Below, piece by piece: positions 41,858 to 50,288 of a stretch of 64,000 nt of DNA. The notes under the pieces were generated by a model, which was not told where the DNA came from, did no database searches, and worked only from the letters and a program-made list of their open reading frames with translations. Positions within the stretch are counted from its first letter, which is position 1. Each line of letters starts with the position of its first letter. A program made the translations under genes and the position numbers. Origin of the DNA: Spirosoma oryzicola (GTDB taxonomy: Bacteria > Bacteroidota > Bacteroidia > Cytophagales > Spirosomataceae); contig NZ_CP089538.1 of NCBI RefSeq assembly GCF_021233055.1, positions 3,922,501 through 3,986,500 on the forward strand, written 5' to 3'.

Positions 41858-42895
41858 ATGCTGGAGAACGTTAAGGCCATATACGAAGAAATAAATCAAT
41901 ACAACGTCGCATCGAAAGAGCAACTTGAGCAATTTCGAATGCGGTTCATCAGTCGAAAAGGTGTTATAACGGAGTTGTTTGAAGGGTTGAAGACAATTCC
42001 AGCAGCCGACCGACGTGCTGTTGGTCAGGAACTCAACGGTCTGAAAAACTTTGCCCAGGAGCGATTTGACGCGTTTACGCAACTAGTAGATGATCAACAG
42101 ACAGCTGCCAACAGTGCTCCTCCCGTTGATTTGACGTTGCCAACAATTCCGAATTTGACGGGGACTCAACACCCCCTGACGTTGGTCCGACAACGCATTA
42201 TTCAGATTTTTGAACGCATTGGTTTCAACGTCACCGACGGTCCCGAGATCGAGTCTGACTGGTATAATTTCGGGGCGCTGAACTTCCCCGACAACCACCC
42301 TGCGCGCGACATGCAGGATACGTTCTTTGTTGAAAAGAAAAGCGATTCAGCAGGCGATATGCTGTTACGAACCCATACATCGAACGTACAAATTCGGTTG
42401 ATGGAGCGGCAAAAACCGCCTATACGCTCGATTATGCCCGGTCGTGTGTACCGCAACGAAACCATATCGGCACGGGCACACTGCATGTTCCATCAGGTCG
42501 AAGGCATTTACATTGACCGTAACGTTGGATTCAAAGACCTAAAGGACACGCTGTATCATTTCGTTAAAGAGATGTTTGAGCCGGGTACGCAAATCCGGTT
42601 CCGCCCCTCCTACTTCCCGTTTACAGAACCCAGCGCCGAGATCGACATTTCGTGTCAGATTTGCGGTGGTAAAGGGTGTAACATCTGCAAACACTCCGGT
42701 TGGGTTGAGATCGCAGGCTCGGGCATGGTCGATCCGCAGGTAATTGCCAATTGCGGGATTGATCCTGAAGAATACACCGGTTTTGCCTTCGGTATGGGCA
42801 TCGAGCGCATTACTCAGTTGAAATACGTTGTCAACGACTTACGTCTGTATACCGAAAATGACGTTCGTTTCCTGCGTCAGTTTGAAGGACTTTAA
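41858..42895 (+). CDS. pheS: Phenylalanyl-tRNA synthetase alpha subunit
   Basis: The 345-residue product is the catalytic alpha chain of the (alpha-beta)2 enzyme that charges tRNA-Phe. An N-terminal coiled-coil arm (residues 1-85) precedes the class II core with LLRTHTSNVQIRLM (motif 2 region), GRVYRNETISARAHCMFHQVEG, FRPSYFPFTEPSAEIDI and the FAFGMGIERI motif 3. Length is usual. pheT is not adjacent; exonuclease VII genes follow instead, so this enzyme is split over two loci as in many Bacteroidota. Confidence 0.97.
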   Translation: MLENVKAIYEEINQYNVASKEQLEQFRMRFISRKGVITELFEGLKTIPAADRRAVGQELNGLKNFAQERFDAFTQLVDDQQTAANSAPPVDLTLPTIPNLTGTQHPLTLVRQRIIQIFERIGFNVTDGPEIESDWYNFGALNFPDNHPARDMQDTFFVEKKSDSAGDMLLRTHTSNVQIRLMERQKPPIRSIMPGRVYRNETISARAHCMFHQVEGIYIDRNVGFKDLKDTLYHFVKEMFEPGTQIRFRPSYFPFTEPSAEIDISCQICGGKGCNICKHSGWVEIAGSGMVDPQVIANCGIDPEEYTGFAFGMGIERITQLKYVVNDLRLYTENDVRFLRQFEGL

Positions 42896-42990
42896 TGTAG
42901 CGAACGAATGCCTGGTCGAACGAGTAAACCCAACCCATCAATGGTTCATTCGTTCAGCCAGGCCCTCGTTTCCACTTTCACCGATCAGTT

Positions 42991-44187
42991 ATGTCTCCTA
43001 TTCGCCTTTCCGACTTAGCGTTCACCCTTGAAGCTGTCCTCGATGAAGCCTTCGGTCAAAAAGCGGTGTGGGTCATTGCGGAAACGAGCGACATAAAAAA
43101 TTACCCAGACCGGGGATACTGCTTCCTAACACTGGTCGAACGGGAATCGGCAGGGCGTGAAACGCTGGCTAAGCTCGATGCCTGCATCTGGCGACGCAAT
43201 TATCACACAATCAAAGATTTTGAGCAGGCTACAGGGGTAGCTTTCGCCCGGAATATTCAGTTGTTGATGCTTGTTTCGGTAAGCTTCAGCCCGGTTTACG
43301 GCTTACGGCTTGAGATCCTTAAAATCGATCCCTCCTACACGCTCGGTAATCTGGAACGCGAACGTCAGGCCGTTTTGGATGCACTGGTTCTGGACCATCC
43401 CGATTTGGTGTGGCTCGAAGCGGGTCAGTACATTACGGCCAATCAATTACTTCCCCGACCGGCGGTTATGCAACGATTGGCCCTGATTTCAGCTCCTGGC
43501 TCCGATGGTTGGCGTGACTTCCGGCATGAGCTAACACAGAATCCGTTTGGCTATGACTTTGTGGTCGATGAGTACCTGTGTCAGGTTCAGGGAAAAGGCG
43601 CTGAAAAAGCGATCTGTGCCCAACTCGAACGGATTCAGGCCAGCAACGTAGCTTACGACTCGGTTGTCATCGTACGCGGTGGCGGTTCTCAACTGGATTT
43701 TGGCTCGTTCGATACCTACGTGCTGGGGCAGGCCGTTGCCGGATTCGACATTCCCATACTAGCCGGTATTGGCCACGAACGGAATGTCAGCATCACGGAT
43801 CTACTCTGCCACGAAAGCGTAAAAACCCCGACGAAAGCGGCTGCCTTTTTGGTAGAACACAACCGTCAATTCGAAGAAAGTTGCCTGCTGCTGCGTGACC
43901 GGCTGAGCGTAGTAGCCCGCGAAACGCTGCAAACGACGCGCGAGCAACTGGATGCCGAAACCGAACGGCTTCGGTTTGTCATGCACAACTATTTCCGTGA
44001 CCGGCATACCGACCTGACCGAGAAAGCGGTGACCATTCGGCATCTCGATCCGGCGAACGTACTCCGGCGCGGGTATGCCCTTGTTCTGCGAAACGGTTGT
44101 ATTTTAACGCAAAGCGACGACATCAAATCCGGCGAAACGCTTGATATCCAGTTGAAAGACGGTACTGTTACAGTAATCAGCGCGTAA
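42991..44187 (+). CDS. xseA: Exodeoxyribonuclease VII large subunit
   Basis: The 398-residue product has the N-terminal OB-fold (VWVIAETSDIKNYPDRGYCFL) and the catalytic domain with ALISAPGSDGWRDF, VVIVRGGGSQLDFGSFD and GIGHERNVSITDL, followed by a helical region and C-terminal RRGYALVLRNG. With XseB it degrades single-stranded DNA from both ends. xseB lies 83 nt downstream. Confidence 0.95.
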   Translation: MSPIRLSDLAFTLEAVLDEAFGQKAVWVIAETSDIKNYPDRGYCFLTLVERESAGRETLAKLDACIWRRNYHTIKDFEQATGVAFARNIQLLMLVSVSFSPVYGLRLEILKIDPSYTLGNLERERQAVLDALVLDHPDLVWLEAGQYITANQLLPRPAVMQRLALISAPGSDGWRDFRHELTQNPFGYDFVVDEYLCQVQGKGAEKAICAQLERIQASNVAYDSVVIVRGGGSQLDFGSFDTYVLGQAVAGFDIPILAGIGHERNVSITDLLCHESVKTPTKAAAFLVEHNRQFEESCLLLRDRLSVVARETLQTTREQLDAETERLRFVMHNYFRDRHTDLTEKAVTIRHLDPANVLRRGYALVLRNGCILTQSDDIKSGETLDIQLKDGTVTVISA

Positions 44188-44270
44188 TCTTTGATAGGCA
44201 GTTGCTGATCAGTATATTACTCGTTCAAACCGCCACCTGACAACAGAAGTAAATTATTTTTAACAAACCT

Positions 44271-44459
44271 ATGACTTATCAGGAGGCTTACGATCAGCTT
44301 GTTACGCTGGTCGATGCTATTGAGAATGACCAAGTTCCACTCGACGAGCTGCCCGCAAAAATCCGGTCAGCAACGGAGTTAATAACATTCTGCCAAAATC
44401 GGCTTCGCGATGTTGAAACCGAGTACCAGGATGTGATTGAACGCTTACCAAAGCGGTAG
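44271..44459 (+). CDS. xseB: Exodeoxyribonuclease VII small subunit
   Basis: The 62-residue helical product (MTYQEAYDQLVTLVDAIEND, LDELPAKIRSATELITFCQNRL) matches XseB, which binds the helical arm of XseA in several copies per complex. The order xseA-xseB and spacing are normal. Confidence 0.93.
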   Translation: MTYQEAYDQLVTLVDAIENDQVPLDELPAKIRSATELITFCQNRLRDVETEYQDVIERLPKR

Positions 44460-44608
44460 AAATAGGAATTTTATCATGGCGCGTTATGCGACCTTTGCCA
44501 AACCTTCCCTAATTTTATCGCCGGGGTAGCCCCTTTGGGGACATTTGTGCAGATTTTGATCGCGAGGTGAGGAATTGCCCCATATACTGCCTGATTGAGA
44601 CTTTTTAT

Positions 44609-45967
44609 ATGAATTTGTTTGCCACGTTAAATGAAGTACTGAATTCGGACGTTCTGAGCAGGATTGCCGCCTACGTTGACGAACCAACCGAAAAAACGAA
44701 CAAAGCCGTAAATGGTCTTGTCTATACGATTATAGGTGGCCTAATGAAACGGACTACCACTGAAATAGGTGTCAATCAACTGTTTAACCATATTCAGAAA
44801 GGCCGCTACGAAGGTACATTGACGGACAATCTGGCAACAACGTTACGCGATCCTAACCAGACGAATACGCTTATTACGCAAGGAGACGAAGTCATCAGCC
44901 ACCTCCTGCCAGCGATGAAAAGCTCAATCGGTAGCATGATTTCGAGCTACGCGGGTATTCGTAACTCGTCGGCAATTTCACTGCTAGGATTGACGAGCAC
45001 TATTGTTTTGAACGTACTGGGCAAACAGGTTAAAAGTCAGAAACTGGACGCCGATGGTCTGGCTTCGACTTTATTCGCTGAGCGGGAAGCATTCGTGAAT
45101 GCCGTACCGGATGAGCTTATGCCCCGGCTTATTGAAAAAGTTGGTCTTCACCAGATTGTCAATGGTGTAGCTACCCCAGCACGACGTAGTGCCGTTGAGT
45201 CCCCAGGTCGTTCCGTAGCGAGTACATCCGGCTCTTCGGTCCGATCAACGGCTACGGTCACCCGTCCTTCGGTTAGCTACGATCCGGTCGACGATTCCGA
45301 TAGTGACAATGGTGCACTAACCAAATGGGGTGTGGGCGCCCTGCTAGCCGTAGCGCTTGCTGTCGGCGGTTATTTTGTATACCAAAACACGATAAACCAT
45401 TCCGGAGTAGCCCAGGATTCCAGCGATCTGGCGACCGTCACGGGCGATACGATTCAGGCCGACACCGTAACCCGGTCGCTGGCCGTACCGGTCGAGCCAA
45501 AACCGCAGACAGCGACAGCAGCTCCCACGGCGGTTTCGACGGCAGCGCCTGTTTCAACAACCGGTCTTTCGGGTAATCTCAGCCAGCTAATGACGCCTTA
45601 TCTGGGCAATGCTATGTTGCCCAAAGGTCGCGTCTTCCCGTTAACGGGCGTTGCCTTTATTCCTGGTTCGTTGTCGCTAACGGCAGGCTCTCAGGCGACT
45701 ATCAACGAGTTGGCAACGTTGTTAAAGTCTTATCCGCAATTGCAGATTCAGCTTGTTGGTTATGCCAATGATGCTCAGGCAGGGGTTACCAATAAAAGCC
45801 TTTCGTTCAAGCGCGTTAACCAGATCAAACAGCAGCTGATGTCATCGGGAATAAGCTTTGTTCGAATTGACGCCATCGGACGCGGCACGGGTGTTGCCAA
45901 AAATGACACATCACGCATCCCCAAGCCGACAATGCGCAAAATCAACGTAAAAGTTGTGGCGAAATAA
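44609..45967 (+). CDS. DUF937-OmpA fusion membrane protein
   Basis: The start is the ATG at 44609 (MNLFATLNEVLNSDVLSRIA). The 452-residue product has an N-terminal DUF937-type helical domain (about 1-200, with AVNGLVYTIIGGLMKRT), a Ser/Thr-rich linker, one membrane helix near residue 235 (WGVGALLAVALAVGGYFVY), a second low-complexity Thr/Ala/Val linker, and a C-terminal OmpA-like peptidoglycan-binding domain with NKSLSFKRVNQIKQQL and IGRG. Topology would place DUF937 in the cytoplasm and OmpA in the periplasm. Role unknown; a link between cytoplasm and cell wall is inferred. Confidence 0.88.
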   Translation: MNLFATLNEVLNSDVLSRIAAYVDEPTEKTNKAVNGLVYTIIGGLMKRTTTEIGVNQLFNHIQKGRYEGTLTDNLATTLRDPNQTNTLITQGDEVISHLLPAMKSSIGSMISSYAGIRNSSAISLLGLTSTIVLNVLGKQVKSQKLDADGLASTLFAEREAFVNAVPDELMPRLIEKVGLHQIVNGVATPARRSAVESPGRSVASTSGSSVRSTATVTRPSVSYDPVDDSDSDNGALTKWGVGALLAVALAVGGYFVYQNTINHSGVAQDSSDLATVTGDTIQADTVTRSLAVPVEPKPQTATAAPTAVSTAAPVSTTGLSGNLSQLMTPYLGNAMLPKGRVFPLTGVAFIPGSLSLTAGSQATINELATLLKSYPQLQIQLVGYANDAQAGVTNKSLSFKRVNQIKQQLMSSGISFVRIDAIGRGTGVAKNDTSRIPKPTMRKINVKVVAK

Positions 45968-46116
45968 GTAGTTGACGGGTATGTGCAGCGCTTGTCAACT
46001 TCAGGGGTGAACGCTTAATCTGCTTCTCTTTGCCGGCTTATCATTATTTTATGATTGCCAAACAACTTTGTTTATGTCGGGTTGAGTAAAAGATTGAATC
46101 AACATACTCAACGAAC

Positions 46117-47187
46117 ATGACAACAGAAGTCGGAAAAACTGCCCTGATTACGGGTGCGTCAAGCGGAATTGGACGAGAATTGGCAACGCTGTTCGCCAAA
46201 GACGGTTATAATCTGGTATTGGTCGCTCGGAGTGAAGACAAACTTCAGGACTTAGCCGATAAATTCAAGCAACAGTTCGGTACCTCATCCATTACGGTTA
46301 TCGAAAAGGATTTATCGAATCCTGAAGCTCCTCAGGAAATTTACGACGAGGTAGCGCAAAAGAATATTACCGTCAATACGCTGGTCAACAACGCTGGTTT
46401 TGGCGAATATGGCAAGTTTGCCACCGAAACGGATTTGCAAAAAGAGCTAAACGTCATCCAGGTCAACCTGACGGCGCTGGTTCATCTGACCAAGCTGTTT
46501 TTGAAAGACATGGTCCAGCGTAACGAGGGTAAGATCCTCATGCTTGGTTCTATTGCCTCGATTATGCCTAATCCGATGATGGCGGTCTACGGAGGTACCA
46601 AGTCGTTTATCTACTCGTTCTCCGAAGCGTTGCGCAACGAAGTTAAAGACACGAACATTTCGATAACGGTATTGATGCCACCGGCTACGGATACCGATTT
46701 CTTCAACAAGGCGGGTGCTATGAATACTGTCGCGCAGGAACAAGCCCGTTCGATGAGTCCAGCGGATGTTGCGAAGGAAGGCTACGAAGCGCTCATGAAA
46801 GGGAAAGACAAAGCCATTGCCGGATTCTCGACGAAAGTGCAGGCAGCCGCTTTCCGGGTGCTACCCGACTCGATTGTCAGTCAGGCAGGACGCTCACAAA
46901 TGAAGGACAAAGCCGAAGCGGAACAGGAAAAGCAATCCTTCAATCTGGCACTGGGCATTGGTATCGCAGCCGTTGCGCTCGCGGGTATCGTTATTGCCGC
47001 CCGGTACAAAAACCATTCAGGTTGGACAGCAGGTGTAAACCTGGGCAACGCTATTGATCGGGCACGCTACAAATTCAAAGCCGAGCAGACCGTTGGCTCC
47101 GCCAAGGACGCGGTTCAGTCGGTAGCCGATGCCGTAAGCAGCACCGTGTCAGGAGCGAAATCTAAAGTAGAAGCCGCTCTTATATAA
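46117..47187 (+). CDS. SDR family oxidoreductase with membrane tail, copy 1
   Basis: The 356-residue product has a complete short-chain dehydrogenase domain: TGASSGIG (NADPH site, residues 11-18), VNNAG near residue 92, and the catalytic YGGTK near 157. After about residue 260 a tail not usual in SDRs follows: a Lys/Glu-rich segment, a membrane helix (FNLALGIGIAAVALAGIVIAA) and an amphipathic Ala-rich end with RARYKFKAEQ. It is closely similar to the gene at 47997. Substrate unknown; likely membrane-tethered. Confidence 0.9.
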   Translation: MTTEVGKTALITGASSGIGRELATLFAKDGYNLVLVARSEDKLQDLADKFKQQFGTSSITVIEKDLSNPEAPQEIYDEVAQKNITVNTLVNNAGFGEYGKFATETDLQKELNVIQVNLTALVHLTKLFLKDMVQRNEGKILMLGSIASIMPNPMMAVYGGTKSFIYSFSEALRNEVKDTNISITVLMPPATDTDFFNKAGAMNTVAQEQARSMSPADVAKEGYEALMKGKDKAIAGFSTKVQAAAFRVLPDSIVSQAGRSQMKDKAEAEQEKQSFNLALGIGIAAVALAGIVIAARYKNHSGWTAGVNLGNAIDRARYKFKAEQTVGSAKDAVQSVADAVSSTVSGAKSKVEAALI

Positions 47188-47199
47188 CGTTTGCTACCT

Positions 47200-47243
47200 A
47201 ACGAAGAAAACCTTCTCGAACGTTCGGGAAGGCTTTCTTCGTT
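47200..47243. terminator. Bidirectional terminator
   Basis: A 16-bp stem with one mismatch (47200-47215 and 47228-47243) lies between SDR copy 1 and the convergent DUF4136 gene; its right arm overlaps the first bases of the DUF4136 stop. Confidence 0.75.
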
Positions 47244-47790
47244 AAGAGCGACTACCGGGAAATTTGGTAAAAACCTTGTGGATCGCTTCTCCAACCTGAA
47301 CGGGCGTAACCTGCTGCCGGTTAAGCACACTCGATACGGCAACGTCCCAGATCAGCGCGTTTCGCTGGGAATCCACAACGTGCAGATTGACCGTTCCTTC
47401 CTGATACGTACCAACCGGCACTTCCTGACTTTGCCAGTGGTATCGCCGTTGTCCCGTGTAGAAGGGCGCTTCATAGATGGTTGTTTGCCGCGTCTGTGTC
47501 TTTTCCTTCATCACCGCCCCGATGTTGACGAGCAGATCAGGATTATCGTTTGTTTGCTGGTACCCCCGATTGGTTAGCTCCGTGGTTACCGCCCGCTTGA
47601 TCTGTTCGACTACAGCCTGATACGCGTCCTGGGGCGATGGACTGATCCGGTTCGTATCAATGAAAGCAAATGTTCGATAAGCCGACCAGGTTGCCGATTT
47701 ATCAGTCTTATTCTGAGTGACACGATACGACGGCGAGCAGCCTATAACAAGGGCAAAAAGCATTAGTGCGATTCCGGGTACTATTTTCAT
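47242..47790 (-). CDS. DUF4136 lipoprotein
   Basis: The 182-residue product has a lipobox (LVIGC, Cys18) and a DUF4136 domain (WSAYRTFAFIDTNRI, LTNRGYQQTNDNPDLLVNIG, GTVNLHVVDSQRNALIWDVA). These envelope lipoproteins are widespread in Bacteroidota and have no assigned function. It lies inverted between the two SDR copies. Confidence 0.9.
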   Translation of the reverse strand: MKIVPGIALMLFALVIGCSPSYRVTQNKTDKSATWSAYRTFAFIDTNRISPSPQDAYQAVVEQIKRAVTTELTNRGYQQTNDNPDLLVNIGAVMKEKTQTRQTTIYEAPFYTGQRRYHWQSQEVPVGTYQEGTVNLHVVDSQRNALIWDVAVSSVLNRQQVTPVQVGEAIHKVFTKFPGSRS

Positions 47791-47996
47791 AATCTTTCCA
47801 TTTTGACGCTATACAAATCAGTCATTCTATCAATTAGCCTGGGCGGTGTTTGTTCCCTAAACAGCCGATTTCTGAGCTAAAGCACCTCGCGAAATTCGTT
47901 GTTAAGTGCCTTATGCCCATTGGTAAACACCGGATAATCAAAACAACTTCCTGCCCTCGTAGTTCAACTAATTACTCACTAACCATGTAAATCGTT

Positions 47997-49082
47997 ATGA
48001 ATACAGTGACAGGAAAAACAGCGCTGGTAACCGGTGCCTCAAGTGGAATCGGCCAGGAAATTGCCAAACTCCTTGCGAAAGACGGTTATAATCTGGTGCT
48101 GGTTGCCCGTAGCGACGACACGCTGGAGCGTCTGAGCGAGGTCTTCAAAGGCAACTACGATACCCAACAGATAACCATTATCAAGAAAGATTTGTCCGAA
48201 GAAGATGCTGCTCAGGATGTTTACAATCAGGTGAAAGCAAAGGGCATAACGGTTAATGTGCTGGTCAACGACGCGGGCGTTGGTTTATATGGCCTGTTTG
48301 GAACCGATACGGACTGGGAACGCGAAAAAGCCATGATTCACCTCAATGTGCTGGCGCTGACCCAGATGACCAAGCTGTTTCTGTACGATATGCTTATCCG
48401 CAACGAGGGCAAGATCCTGAATCTGGCGTCGCTGCTGTCCATTACGCCATCTCCGCTCATGGCAGTTTATGCCGGTACCAAAGCCTACGTCTATAACTTC
48501 ACGCAGTCGCTCATCAACGAGTTGAAAGATACGAACGTGACGATTACGGCTTTGCTGCCCAATGCCACTGACACCGATTTCTTTAACAAAGCGGGGGCGC
48601 AGAATACCAAAATAACCGACGAATTGCAGGACCCCGTCATGGTAGCCAAAGACGGCTACGAAGCATTAATGGCGGGTAAACCCAAAGTCATACCGGGCGG
48701 TCTGAAAAACAAATCGTACGAAGTATTGGCGTACGTAGCCCCTCAGGAAGCACTGGCATCGCTGATGCACGACAAGATGTTGCAGAAACCGGACCCGGAT
48801 GCTGAGCAGGAAAAGAAAACCACGCTGGCCTGGGGCATTGGTTTTGGCCTGGCCGTTGTAACCGGGATTGCGATTGGTATCGCGTACAAAAATGCCAACG
48901 CTTTAGACCGGGCTCGCTATCGATACAAAGCCAAATCAGCCGGCAATTCGATTTCTGACGCCTTGTCGTCGGTAGTGGATGCCGTTGTCGATGCTTATCA
49001 GAACACTAAAACAAAAGCGGAGCACCTGGTCAGCAAAGGCGAAGATAAAGCGGTTGACCTAGAAGCAGAAGTCGCAGCGTAA
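47997..49082 (+). CDS. SDR family oxidoreductase with membrane tail, copy 2
   Basis: The 361-residue product parallels copy 1 over its full length: TGASSGIGQE, YAGTK active site, membrane helix (GIGFGLAVVTGIAIGIAYK) and an RARYRYKAKS amphipathic tail ending in a Glu/Val-rich segment. The NNAG motif reads VNDAGVG, an Asn to Asp change at a position that supports catalysis in classical SDRs, so activity may be altered. Duplication flanking a DUF4136 gene suggests local copying. Confidence 0.9.
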   Translation: MNTVTGKTALVTGASSGIGQEIAKLLAKDGYNLVLVARSDDTLERLSEVFKGNYDTQQITIIKKDLSEEDAAQDVYNQVKAKGITVNVLVNDAGVGLYGLFGTDTDWEREKAMIHLNVLALTQMTKLFLYDMLIRNEGKILNLASLLSITPSPLMAVYAGTKAYVYNFTQSLINELKDTNVTITALLPNATDTDFFNKAGAQNTKITDELQDPVMVAKDGYEALMAGKPKVIPGGLKNKSYEVLAYVAPQEALASLMHDKMLQKPDPDAEQEKKTTLAWGIGFGLAVVTGIAIGIAYKNANALDRARYRYKAKSAGNSISDALSSVVDAVVDAYQNTKTKAEHLVSKGEDKAVDLEAEVAA

Positions 49083-49089
49083 ACGACGG

Positions 49090-49133
49090 GCCTAGTGAAC
49101 GGAATAATCAGTTTAGTACTCCGTTCACTAGGC
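49090..49133 (+). terminator. Terminator of SDR copy 2
   Basis: A perfect 14-bp stem (49090-49103 and 49120-49133) lies 8 nt after the stop and ends 20 nt before the next start. Confidence 0.6.
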
Positions 49134-49152
49134 TTAAATCAATCTTACTTCC

Positions 49153-50103
49153 ATGAAAAATTCATCATTCTGGCGAATTGCTACAGCCGTCTTTGCCGTT
49201 GGTAGCATATTGTACACGACGATGGCTAGCAGCCAGTCCCGCCAGCAGGGACGTGAGCGGCAACCGGAGGATTCGGACGACGAAGAGCGTGAATATGACG
49301 TGCCGGTCGAGTACCAAAACGTTTTTGACAAAAACCCGATTGTTCCGGCAGGCTGGGCGTTTGGTGTCGTCTGGTCAACGATCTATTCGGGCTTAGGTTC
49401 GTTGCTGGTTCATCAGGCGCTTCCTTCTCAGGCGTTCAACCCACGCTATCAGAAAGCGCTGCCGTGGTGGTGGGCAAGCTGGACGTGCAACGCCATCTTC
49501 GGTCGGTTCTTCTCGCAGAACGACCCGCAAAGCATTGTCATTTCTGATCTGACAACGAAGCTTAACCTCCCAGCAGCATTGGCGTTACATCAAAGTCTGG
49601 AAATCGGCAAAAGCGATGTGCCTACTCCAGAAAAATACCTGCGCATTCCGGTGAGTTTGTATGCTGGATGGCTGACAGCAGCGACAGTCGTCGGTACGCC
49701 CGACACGTTACTGACACTTGGCTGGTGGGAACGTGACGAAGAGCGGGATGAACCACTTGCCGCTGGCATTCTGGGTGCAACTGCCGGGGCAGGTTACCTC
49801 ATTGCCCGTCGGCTGAATGACCCTTGGTATATGGTTCCGTTCGTCGCCGGTTTTGGTGGTATTGCTACCCGGCAGTGGAACAAATTACCGCTTCTGGGCT
49901 GGACAGCCGCTAGCCTGGCATCTACTTATGTCGGTTTATTAGCTTATTGGCTGCCCAAGGGTAAATTCCATGAGTATGACCGCATCATTGTGCACGATGC
50001 CGAAGCTGAAGTCATAGCCGATCAAATTGAAACACCGGAGCCTCAACAGGCCCAAATCGTCCGGGAACGGATGAAGCCAATTGAAGCCGAAGGACTGGAT
50101 TAG
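49153..50103 (+). CDS. TspO/MBR-like membrane protein
   Basis: The 316-residue product has an N-terminal helix (residues 9-25), a charged loop of about 40 residues (EDSDDEEREYDVPVEYQ), then a region with NPIVPAGWAFGVVWSTIYSG, which matches the first helix motif of tryptophan-rich sensory proteins (TspO/MBR). Further helices contain many Trp and Arg residues. It is twice the length of classical TspO, with an acidic C-terminal tail (DAEAEVIADQIETPEP). Classical members bind porphyrins or sterols; that has not been shown for this long form. Confidence 0.75.
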   Translation: MKNSSFWRIATAVFAVGSILYTTMASSQSRQQGRERQPEDSDDEEREYDVPVEYQNVFDKNPIVPAGWAFGVVWSTIYSGLGSLLVHQALPSQAFNPRYQKALPWWWASWTCNAIFGRFFSQNDPQSIVISDLTTKLNLPAALALHQSLEIGKSDVPTPEKYLRIPVSLYAGWLTAATVVGTPDTLLTLGWWERDEERDEPLAAGILGATAGAGYLIARRLNDPWYMVPFVAGFGGIATRQWNKLPLLGWTAASLASTYVGLLAYWLPKGKFHEYDRIIVHDAEAEVIADQIETPEPQQAQIVRERMKPIEAEGLD

Positions 50104-50121
50104 CTTTGCCTTATCTCTTAG

Positions 50122-50150
50122 AAGCCGCCTTAGATTGAATAAGGCGGCTT
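50122..50150 (+). terminator. Terminator of the TspO-like gene
   Basis: A perfect 11-bp stem (AAGCCGCCTTA and its complement) is followed by TTTTTG. Confidence 0.85.
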
Positions 50151-50288
50151 TTTTGTTAAGCGTTTGTCATTTTGTCCTTCTTTTAAGCCATCCGATGCGT
50201 TTTTGTGCCAAATTGTCCGAAAAACCACCCCGGCCCGTGATTTGTTATTAGCTAGTCATACAGTAACTAACGCTTACCCACTACAGTC

